Shown here piece after piece: positions 57,630-64,000 of a DNA stretch of 64,000 nt. Source of the DNA: CAYILR01 sp964364175 (GTDB taxonomy: Bacteria; Bdellovibrionota; UBA1018); the NCBI GenBank assembly GCA_964364175.1, contig CAYILR010000005.1:1-64000 (forward strand), given 5' to 3'. The notes under the pieces are model-generated. The model saw only the letters and a list, made by a program, of their open reading frames with translations, did no database searches and was not told the DNA's origin. Each line of letters starts with the position of its first letter. The stretch's first letter is position 1. A program made the position numbers and the translations under genes.

Positions 57630-57674
57630 ATTGATATTGATTCTCAGTTTTGTTTTTGTTATGCCTAATGATGT

Positions 57675-58187
57675 ATGTCGATTCGTCGTTTGCATCAATG
57701 GGCTGCTCTTTTGGTGGCGATACCTGCTGTCTGGATCATCACCAGCGGAATCGCTCTTCATTTTCGTGGGCAAATTGAGTGGTTGCAGCCTTCTGTTCGC
57801 GCGGGTTCGCGTCCAGGTGCAATGCCGACTGTTACCATGGATCGAGTGGTTTTATCCGTCCGTTCGTTGCCGTTGGCGCAGATCGGCAGCTGGTCTGACG
57901 TTGCTTCCATGGACATCGTGCCCCGGGCTGGGGTCATGCGCTTGCGCTCAAAATCAGGTTACGAAGTCCACGTCGATTCATCGACTGGGGAAATCCTGAA
58001 TCACGGTCCCAGGCGCGTAGCGCAGATTTTCTCGTTTCACGAAGGAAATTTTTTTGGAGCATGGGCACCGCTTTGGCTTTTTGTGCCATCAGGGATCCTG
58101 CTTTTGGTAGCTTGGTTCACAGGCGTTGTGATGGGACTCCGAATTTTGTCTGCGAAGGCAAGGAACAGGAGAAAACATGAAGTTTGA
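57675..58187 (+). CDS. PepSY-domain membrane protein
   Basis: A 170-residue membrane protein. An N-terminal helix (about 8-30, WAALLVAIPAVWIITSGIAL) with the typical start RRLHQWAALLV, a periplasmic PepSY-like domain (about 40-120, with RSKSGYEVHVDSSTGEIL) and a C-terminal helix (about 132-155). The RRLHQ..A pattern matches the PepSY-associated transmembrane family, often near iron or redox genes. It may assist electron transfer or metal handling. It overlaps the GCS2 gene behind it by 11 nt, suggesting a coupled pair, but the link in function is unclear. Confidence 0.75.
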   Translation: MSIRRLHQWAALLVAIPAVWIITSGIALHFRGQIEWLQPSVRAGSRPGAMPTVTMDRVVLSVRSLPLAQIGSWSDVASMDIVPRAGVMRLRSKSGYEVHVDSSTGEILNHGPRRVAQIFSFHEGNFFGAWAPLWLFVPSGILLLVAWFTGVVMGLRILSAKARNRRKHEV

Positions 58188-59382
58188 TCATTTTCGATTT
58201 GGGCTCGAGAGTGAATTCTTCTTGGTTCAACGCTCAAACCTGAAGCCTCTTTGGCATCCTGAATTGAATTTTCGCAAGCTGGATGGAATTTTTCAGCAAA
58301 TCGATATTCGGGATCTGCCCTCGATTGAAGGGGATCTTTTCATCGATCCGCCGCACGAAAAAAATCTGCCTTTCATCGTTGAGGGCTATCACGCCCACGA
58401 CGCCGAAATGAAGCCGATCGACATGCAGCCGAAAGGAGTGGAGATCCGGACGCCTGTGATGAATTCGGTCAAAGAGTGCCTGGATGTTTACAAAGTACTT
58501 TTTCATCGCATGCAATCCGCATTGGCCGAGGAAAACTACTTGGCGGTCGCGCTCTCCCACCACCCGACAGCAGTGAAGTTTTCGGGCCCGCAAGATGGCA
58601 GGACTCATGAATTCTGGCAATGGGCGATGGAGGTCATGACGACTTATGGGCCTGACATCAATATTTCATTGCCGATTTCGCTTCACAAGAATTGCGATTT
58701 TGAGCAGCTGTCGCAAAAAATCAATTACTATGGTCCAGCACTGGCAGCTTTGACTTTGTGCAGTCCTTTTGCTGAGGGTGAACTTTGGAAACCTCGTACT
58801 CATTCTAATTTGGGGGGAGATGCCGGAAAATCATTCCGCACATTTCGTCGCAGTATTTTTGCCCCGGCAGTAAAGTTTCACCCCGAGTCTGCTGGCCGGC
58901 GGATTGAATTTAAGCTCTTCGAGATGACTCACCAAGTGGAGGATTTTGAGGCACAGTTTTTGATGGTTTTGGCATTATTACTCGATCAATCAACGAATCG
59001 AGAGCTCAAAGGCCGGGCATGGGATGCCTCGCGTATTTATGAATTGGGACAAATCGCAGTCTATGGATTAGACACACCGGGTGTGTATGAAAAGCTAGGG
59101 GAATTTTTCGAAGCTGCTCATCGTATATTGCCTCGGTGGGGGTTTTCAACCTCGGGATTGAGCGGAATGATTCGGCGCTGGCAGGGGCGTTGGGTGCCAT
59201 CGGATCAGATCATTGAGCAGTATCTGAGCGAAGGGCATATGCGCGGGATATTGCTGGAGCGTTCGAAACTGATGGAGATCAGCGCAAGGATTCCATCTTC
59301 CGAACGAGTTGATCATAGAGATCGATGGGGAAGTAGAGATAGCGCTGAACCAGTGGGTCTTCTGATGCGTAGAAAAGGTTAG
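58177..59382 (+). CDS. GCS2-family carboxylate-amine ligase
   Basis: A 401-residue glutamate-cysteine ligase family 2 (YbdK-like) protein. It opens FDHFRFGLESEFFLVQRSN, with the ATP/Mg-binding Glu motif, and carries INISLPISLHKN and LKPRTHSNLGG-like and RIEFKLFEMT blocks of the fold. The reaction is probably ATP-dependent ligation of a glutamate-like acid with an amine; glutathione synthesis is not certain because family members vary. The last 104 bp overlap the end of the convergent gene at 59279. The final residues after about 365 are low-complexity and may be an artefact of that overlap. Confidence 0.75.
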   Translation: MKFDHFRFGLESEFFLVQRSNLKPLWHPELNFRKLDGIFQQIDIRDLPSIEGDLFIDPPHEKNLPFIVEGYHAHDAEMKPIDMQPKGVEIRTPVMNSVKECLDVYKVLFHRMQSALAEENYLAVALSHHPTAVKFSGPQDGRTHEFWQWAMEVMTTYGPDINISLPISLHKNCDFEQLSQKINYYGPALAALTLCSPFAEGELWKPRTHSNLGGDAGKSFRTFRRSIFAPAVKFHPESAGRRIEFKLFEMTHQVEDFEAQFLMVLALLLDQSTNRELKGRAWDASRIYELGQIAVYGLDTPGVYEKLGEFFEAAHRILPRWGFSTSGLSGMIRRWQGRWVPSDQIIEQYLSEGHMRGILLERSKLMEISARIPSSERVDHRDRWGSRDSAEPVGLLMRRKG

Positions 59383-60520
59383 TGAATCGATTATTCAAAT
59401 CGATGATGTTGTGGGGAGCGTTGACGAATTGAATCACCTTCAGAGCCCGTTTGAACCACTCCGCTTTGACGAAGCGATTGATCCCCACCAAGAAACTCAC
59501 GCCGTTGCAGAACGTGTTCATTCGATCGCTGCAGCTAATGCAAGTCCAGCGGATGGGATGAACCTGGCAAACTGAAAAATAGGGTTCGTCACTCCACTGT
59601 CCACATGTCGTGAAATTCAGAATGATGTTGTTGAGCAGGCGCTCTTGAATTTCGGCATAAGAAATAATGACAGACGCAGGTTTTTCACCGAATCGCTGAA
59701 CGGTTTCTGTAGAGGTGTTGCCCGCAAGGTGAGCCTTCTCTGTCATTGTATTTTCTGCTTCTTGTATGGGGTCGTTTGAGAAAAAGTTGGTGATCCAGCC
59801 TTTGACTTTTTTATAAACTAAGACTGGAAATTGTACGACGGTCTTGATTGCGGACCAAAGACTGGTCAGATCTTGCCATACGGATCGCAAGAGAGACGAA
59901 TAGATCTCTGTCATGCAATCCGAATTTCTGGGTGACAGGCAACTAGGTCGCTCCTCAGGAAGGATGGAAGGTATTGGATTTGGATTTCTTTCGGATGCTT
60001 CAATTTCCTTCATTTCGCTTCGAATTTTTGAGGCGATGCCGGGACCGATGACCCACATCCCCAGCGTACCTATGCTGAGCAGGGTTCTCAAAAAATTGCA
60101 TCCGATCTCTTTGGAACATTGTGCGGCTGAGTTGAGAAATTTTTCTGGAACTCCCCCGCAGTAATGCACATTCAAAATCTTGAGTATGGCATCTGAGGAG
60201 GTCACATCAGAAAAAGGAGGTGGCTTGTGTGGATCCAAAGGCAGGAAAATAGGTCCCACACCAAAAAAAGAGCAATCAAAAGTCCTATGGGTATTGATGG
60301 TTTCCGAAGTGTTCCCGCTGATATTGATATAAAATTGCAGCTGGTCGATCATGTCGATTCGGGTCTGATGAATTCGGATATATCGTTCATCGTTGCAGGA
60401 TTTTTCGAGCATAGCTAACATGATTTTGTCGTCATCGGTGTAAGGGGTGTACTCATCCGTCGCTGCCAGAGCGCCAGTGTTGAGAAAAGCCAGGATGAGG
60501 GGGATGAGATAAAAAATCAT
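59279..60520 (-). CDS. Secreted Cys-rich hypothetical protein
   Basis: A 413-residue exported protein with a signal peptide (about 1-19, ending GALA). It has about a dozen cysteines, including CGGVPEKFLNSAAQCSKEIGC and a cluster TCISCSDRMNTFC, so it is probably disulfide-bonded. A hydrophobic segment (FLRTLLSIGTLGMWVIGPGI, about 143-162) may be a second membrane span or buried helix. No family recognised. It is the third gene of a minus-strand operon with the lipoprotein hydrolase (61064) and the DcrB-like protein (60517), overlapping the latter by 4 nt. Confidence 0.6.
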   Translation of the reverse strand: MIFYLIPLILAFLNTGALAATDEYTPYTDDDKIMLAMLEKSCNDERYIRIHQTRIDMIDQLQFYINISGNTSETINTHRTFDCSFFGVGPIFLPLDPHKPPPFSDVTSSDAILKILNVHYCGGVPEKFLNSAAQCSKEIGCNFLRTLLSIGTLGMWVIGPGIASKIRSEMKEIEASERNPNPIPSILPEERPSCLSPRNSDCMTEIYSSLLRSVWQDLTSLWSAIKTVVQFPVLVYKKVKGWITNFFSNDPIQEAENTMTEKAHLAGNTSTETVQRFGEKPASVIISYAEIQERLLNNIILNFTTCGQWSDEPYFSVCQVHPIRWTCISCSDRMNTFCNGVSFLVGINRFVKAEWFKRALKVIQFVNAPHNIIDLNNRFTNLFYASEDPLVQRYLYFPIDLYDQLVRKMESLR

Positions 60521-61053
60521 AAAAATCGGAGTGTATTCACTATTTGGATTTGTTGAGCGTAATCTGCTGAATGATCGGATTTAACCAAAATTTTCAGATA
60601 ATAACACTTGAGGTTTTTTACCAATAAGAGCGTGTAGTCTTTGTATTTTATTCCTGACAGTTCGTACTCTACACCATATTGATGTACTGTGATTTGATGG
60701 GGTGTTGTAAAGGTTTTGTACTCTTCTTGTCCGAGTATTTTCGCGCCCGATTTTTTGGCCCACTCGGACTTAAGACGCATGAAATTGGATTTTTCTTCTA
60801 TGAAATCATTTGCCACAGAGACATTATTGGGCACGCTGATGGGCTCTGGCGTCATGCTGAGGACGCTGCGAAATCCACCAGTGTCCGGCTTGCTGAGGAC
60901 CATCAACGGAACGCCGTAAAGATCCTCTGTAGCTTGCCACTGCTTGGGGTACGAAAAAGTAGCTTTACCGCTTTTGTAAATTTCGAGCGTTGGAGTGCCA
61001 GCAGATGTCAGGTAAAACGCGCACAGTGCAAAAACGTGTCTTCTGCTAGTCAT
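60517..61053 (-). CDS. Secreted PsbP/DcrB-like protein
   Basis: A protein of about 178 residues starting MTSRRHVFALCAFYLTSAG, a signal peptide; AAGGAAG precedes the ATG at 61053. The mature part has the pattern of PsbP-like or DcrB (DUF1795) proteins: FSYPKQWQATEDLYGVPLMV, then SVLSMTPEPIS, YGVEYELSGIKYKDYTLLLV and a final strand-helix with YAQQIQIVNTLRFL. These are small periplasmic alpha-beta domains of poorly known role. It lies 10 bp after the hydrolase lipoprotein and is coupled by overlap with the Cys-rich gene behind it. Confidence 0.55.
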   Translation of the reverse strand: MTSRRHVFALCAFYLTSAGTPTLEIYKSGKATFSYPKQWQATEDLYGVPLMVLSKPDTGGFRSVLSMTPEPISVPNNVSVANDFIEEKSNFMRLKSEWAKKSGAKILGQEEYKTFTTPHQITVHQYGVEYELSGIKYKDYTLLLVKNLKCYYLKILVKSDHSADYAQQIQIVNTLRFL

Positions 61054-61063
61054 ACTTCCTTCT

Positions 61064-62329
61064 TCAAGAGTTTGGATCAACGCGCTTTCTGTTAATGCCA
61101 TCGCGAACGAAATTTAATACATCCTTGAGCTGGGTCGCTAAATCAAAATGCCCTTCAGGCGGAGGATGGCCTCCATTCGTGAGTTCGTATGCTTCCACAA
61201 CGCCGGAGAGTAGGGGTTTTCCGTAGTAATTAAAATTATATGTTTTCAAATCTGATGTGCCGATGGGCGATGGCAGGTTTTTGCCAATATTCCCGTGAAG
61301 CATATATTGCAATGAGGTAGGTACGACATTGTCTCCGATGGTGATCGCCTGAGAGATTCGATTGGGATGGATATAGCTCACGAGCTCCAATGGATCCATG
61401 AACCAAAACTGCTTTATAACCGCCCGAAATGCTTCTTTTCCAGGCACGAACCGATTGTTTTTGTACTGATAGTTTCGGTAGGCGATGACGCTGGTTTCTT
61501 CGGATTCGGTGAGCAAGTCAGGGAGGCCGCCTCCGCCCATGATGATCGCCCCTTTTTTCACGCGGGGTTCGGAAGCTATGAAATAGGGCATGCGGATGGC
61601 TCCCAAAGAAACTCCCATGGCATAGATTTGATTGGGGTCAAGCTTAGGTATCACTTCGTGCAACGTGATGATGGGGAAGTATTTGTTCATTTTGTCAATC
61701 ACTAGGCTGAGTGTTTGTCGAATCGAGAGAGTGTTGCGGACAAAGAAATTGTTCAAGTCAACCATCAACTGATCAGGGCTGGATGGCAGCATGTCAGGAT
61801 ATACCATCAATGTTGAAAATCCATTTTTTGCTAAATAAGCGCCAATGGTTCTTTCTAATATGGTGCTCTTGCTGCCTAAGGACGGTAGGTACACAACCAA
61901 AGGCGCCTCAAAACCCAGAGTTTTTTTTGTCAAATACAGTTCTGCTATGATTTTGTGGCGTCCAGAGACAGGATCTTCCGCCGGAGCTTTACCATAAAAT
62001 TTGTTGAGATTTCTGGGATTGCCAGTGGTTTTGACCACATAGATCGGATCTTGCGCGAGGATTTCCGCAGAGATGACGATGTATTCTTTTTCGTTGGTCA
62101 GCAGATCGAAATTAGTCAGAACGGCATTGGGAGTGTATTGGAAGAAGTCCGAAATCTCAGTGGGCAGGTTGGGATCGGTGAGAGGAGCTGTTGTGTAAGG
62201 TTCCGAATTGATCATTGAGATTGTCAAAAGTTTCTGAACATCAGTCATTTTGTCCAAGCCATTATTGATGACGCAAGAAGCGAAAATAAGGGGTAGCATT
62301 GCAAGCGCGGAAAAATACCTGAGTTTCAT
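61064..62329 (-). CDS. Lipoprotein with alpha/beta-hydrolase fold, paralogue
   Basis: A 421-residue lipoprotein (lipobox LIFASC, about 14-19). It is a paralogue of the protein at 5934-7130: both have the order PLVVYLPSLGSK/PLVIQIPPLGSG, FFVRNTLSIRQ/YFIRNTVAIQQ, the nucleophile elbow GVSLG, EPRVKKGAIIMGGG and a final GHFD. The triad would be Ser in GVSLG, Asp in IGDNVVPT and His in GHFDLA. It is membrane-anchored, with unknown substrate. First gene of a three-gene operon running to 59279. Confidence 0.68.
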   Translation of the reverse strand: MKLRYFSALAMLPLIFASCVINNGLDKMTDVQKLLTISMINSEPYTTAPLTDPNLPTEISDFFQYTPNAVLTNFDLLTNEKEYIVISAEILAQDPIYVVKTTGNPRNLNKFYGKAPAEDPVSGRHKIIAELYLTKKTLGFEAPLVVYLPSLGSKSTILERTIGAYLAKNGFSTLMVYPDMLPSSPDQLMVDLNNFFVRNTLSIRQTLSLVIDKMNKYFPIITLHEVIPKLDPNQIYAMGVSLGAIRMPYFIASEPRVKKGAIIMGGGGLPDLLTESEETSVIAYRNYQYKNNRFVPGKEAFRAVIKQFWFMDPLELVSYIHPNRISQAITIGDNVVPTSLQYMLHGNIGKNLPSPIGTSDLKTYNFNYYGKPLLSGVVEAYELTNGGHPPPEGHFDLATQLKDVLNFVRDGINRKRVDPNS

Positions 62330-62463
62330 GGCCAGTTATATACATTTTATATATTGAAATAACAATGAATATTAGCTGGGTTGATATTTATTACACATTT
62401 TTATTGATTAAATAACTTCGGTTGATGTATACATGTCCCACGTATTGGAATGGACGGTTCACA

Positions 62464-63567
62464 GTGATATGCAAAAAAAATATATGGATTAGTGTCGCAT
62501 TGACGCTTTTGTTGGGCTCAGCGTGCAGGAATGCTGAGGACCAGTCAGAGCAGATCAATATTCTTCCCATCACGCCTGAACAGCGGGAATTATTATTGGC
62601 CATGCGCGATTTGATTTTGCCTCTTTCGAGGAAGGCAAAATCGGGGATAGCCGCAAAAGATGCCCCCCCCTCTGATACTGACGATGGTGATTTTGATTCT
62701 TTGCTTTTTGCAGGACTTCTCTGTTTTAGCGGTGAAAATGATCAATGTGACGCGGTCAAAAGAAGCCAGTCTTTTGAGGGACGGATGTGGCGAAGTCCAG
62801 AGCGGGCTGAAAAACGAATTTATGTCAAGGAAGAGGGGCATACATTCAGCCGGGACATGGGCATGGGGGTCATGGCCTATTTGGTGAAAACTCGGGATGG
62901 GGTTTTAGCCACCCGTTGGAGGGATTACATTCTCACCAACAAGAAAAGACATCCATTGGATGTTACTAATAGTGGTGCATATTTCAGTCCTTATTGGTTT
63001 TGTACCGAGTATCCCAACATTAAAGTTTTGACCGCGGAGGCAGTGGATGATCGGTGCAATATGACTGCGCAATTCGCGACCCTGTTCAATAGTGTTTGGA
63101 AATTTATGTTTGGCTCTGGGGATAGCGTTCTGCTGGAGAGAACCGCAGAGAGTCCATTTGATTATTGGGAAATGGAGAGTCTGTCGGTTCGCACTTCTCC
63201 AGTGGATTACAATCTACACCTGAGAGCGGTTGGTCTCATGCTTTGGAAAGAGATGGATAGCAAAAACTACCTGGATCACGGGAAGGTTTATAAGTTGTTT
63301 GCCGAACGAGATCCAGAGAATCCATTTTTTCAGTATTTGGGTGGCAATCATTTCATGGCTGCCAACGCTGTGTTGGGTTTAGTGACTGGAGCTATTTCTA
63401 AAGGTGTATGGCCACTTCCAGATGGACGTTTATTTAATCATTACAGGTATGTTTGGACCTTCGAAAGGCATGAATTGAGCAGGACAGTTGCTACGACTAC
63501 ATTCTGGGAATATGTTTTTTTAATTAATTTATTAGTGAGGGATTATGACCGCGCGTATTTGTTTTAA
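62464..63567 (+). CDS. Lipoprotein of unknown function
   Basis: A lipoprotein of about 367 residues. The GTG at 62464 gives a short signal with lipobox LLGSAC (about 16-21) and is preferred over a TTG/ATG about 40 nt earlier. Most of the mature part is helical and rich in Trp, Arg and Asp (DYWEMESLSVRTSPVDYNLH; GLMLWKEMDSKNYLDHG). Residues after about 330 (TVATTTFWEYVFLINLLV) are hydrophobic. No family recognised. It is divergent from the hydrolase operon and overlaps the next gene's start by 23 nt, so they are probably co-expressed. Confidence 0.6.
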   Translation: MICKKNIWISVALTLLLGSACRNAEDQSEQINILPITPEQRELLLAMRDLILPLSRKAKSGIAAKDAPPSDTDDGDFDSLLFAGLLCFSGENDQCDAVKRSQSFEGRMWRSPERAEKRIYVKEEGHTFSRDMGMGVMAYLVKTRDGVLATRWRDYILTNKKRHPLDVTNSGAYFSPYWFCTEYPNIKVLTAEAVDDRCNMTAQFATLFNSVWKFMFGSGDSVLLERTAESPFDYWEMESLSVRTSPVDYNLHLRAVGLMLWKEMDSKNYLDHGKVYKLFAERDPENPFFQYLGGNHFMAANAVLGLVTGAISKGVWPLPDGRLFNHYRYVWTFERHELSRTVATTTFWEYVFLINLLVRDYDRAYLF

Positions 63568-64000
63568 ATTGTTTTTTGGATTTTTTATTGCGGGTGGAGT
63601 TTCTCTTGCTCAGGCAGCTGACAGCGAGATTTCTCGGCTTGAGATTTCTCGGTTGTTGATGAGCACACAAGTAAAAGTGGAGACAGCGCCCCCAGAGGGA
63701 CCTGTTGATTTGAAGGAAATACTGAAACGCCATGCAAGGTCGTTTCCTGCAGGAATTTTGCAGAGGCTCACCCAGACTGGCGCTACAGTTTTTTACAAGG
63801 ATGGTTCTCGGGTAGGCGCTTCGGGCACCCTAGTGATCACGTTAAACCCTGGTCAAAATTTGGATTTGGGGTCAGCCTCATCCCAGCGGATTTTTAAACT
63901 TGAGCCAATTCAGCCGACGGAAAAGTCGGTTATTACCATTCGTTCTGTGAGGATAATGGCACAGGGTGGAATACCTAAATTGTTTTTTGGAAATGTTGAG
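63545..64000 (+). CDS. Secreted protein, cut by the window edge
   Basis: The frame starts at the ATG at 63545, inside the end of the preceding gene, and is open to the right edge (at least 152 residues). The signal peptide is about 1-25 (FKLFFGFFIAGGVSLAQAA). The visible mature part has a duplicated EISRLEISRL and a beta-like segment VGASGTLVITLNPGQNLDLG. No family can be named from the fragment. Confidence 0.65.
   Translation, partial: MTARICFKLFFGFFIAGGVSLAQAADSEISRLEISRLLMSTQVKVETAPPEGPVDLKEILKRHARSFPAGILQRLTQTGATVFYKDGSRVGASGTLVITLNPGQNLDLGSASSQRIFKLEPIQPTEKSVITIRSVRIMAQGGIPKLFFGNVE

Overview
The window looks like chromosomal DNA of a Bdellovibrionota (Bdellovibrio-like) bacterium. This is inferred from gene content and was not tested by phylogeny. 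The signs are two TIGR02147-family regulators each fused in operon to a large secreted protein, many one-off secreted or lipidated proteins, a GYF_2-PilZ protein and an FHA-GGDEF diguanylate cyclase in one neighbourhood, a lone CpaF ATPase, and paired TonB/TonB-dependent receptor genes. Housekeeping genes (eno-ftsB, fumC, rnr, metG, pyrE, sthA, maiA and its hydrolase partner, three tRNAs) are spread among this accessory material.

Layout. 0-2.4 kb: an unknown secreted protein bracketed by palindromic repeats, a frameshifted CPBP protease, an NTF2-like protein and a half-size UPF0016 protein. 2.46-2.77 kb: tRNA-Arg with an odd repeat-bearing tail. 2.8-7.1 kb: a minus-strand operon of lipoprotein hydrolase, slyD, tonB and a ZnuD-like receptor, probably for metal uptake. 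7.2-11.7 kb: FecR-like protein, DAACS symporter, SNF2 helicase. 11.9-16.0 kb: first TIGR02147 regulator plus a 1068-residue secreted protein with two FGE-fold domains. 16.0-17.0 kb: a Y1 (RAYT) transposase inside its REP repeats. 17-21 kb: START-like protein, cupredoxin-like protein, cpaF, sthA. 21.1-21.9 kb: a second RAYT inside a different palindrome family. 22-26.4 kb: eno, ftsB, csp, fumC. 26.5-29.2 kb: second TIGR02147 plus secreted protein pair. 29.3-31.9 kb: second receptor/TonB pair. 31.9-35.2 kb: tyrosine-catabolism pair, an HU-like protein, an M28 peptidase. 35.2-39 kb: tRNA-Ser with a tail related to that of tRNA-Arg, then a small island with an AbiGi-like protein and a DarG-type macro domain. 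39-47.2 kb: thioesterase, PPK2, phosphatase-like protein, two secreted proteins, an AarF kinase, rnr. 47.3-52.4 kb: lipoproteins, tRNA-Leu, metG, two vWA-like lipoprotein paralogues. 52.6-59.4 kb: patatin, GYF-PilZ, lipase, pyrE, FHA-GGDEF, PepSY, GCS2 ligase. 59.3-64 kb: secreted proteins and lipoproteins, including a paralogue of the hydrolase at 6 kb; the last gene runs off the right edge.

The most unusual signal is the shared tail behind tRNA-Arg(TCG) and tRNA-Ser(CGA). A conserved stem GCCGAA/TTCGGC holds a loop that is the exact reverse complement of the T-arm of the tRNA beside it. It is followed by two strong hairpins and then by a sense copy of that tRNA's 3' end, including CCA. The frame is conserved while the tRNA-matching part changes with the host tRNA. 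Other points are two unrelated RAYT/REP systems, FGE and DUF1566-like domain ends whose codons look like diversity-generating-retroelement variable regions, and a terminator-like hairpin that swallows a start codon.
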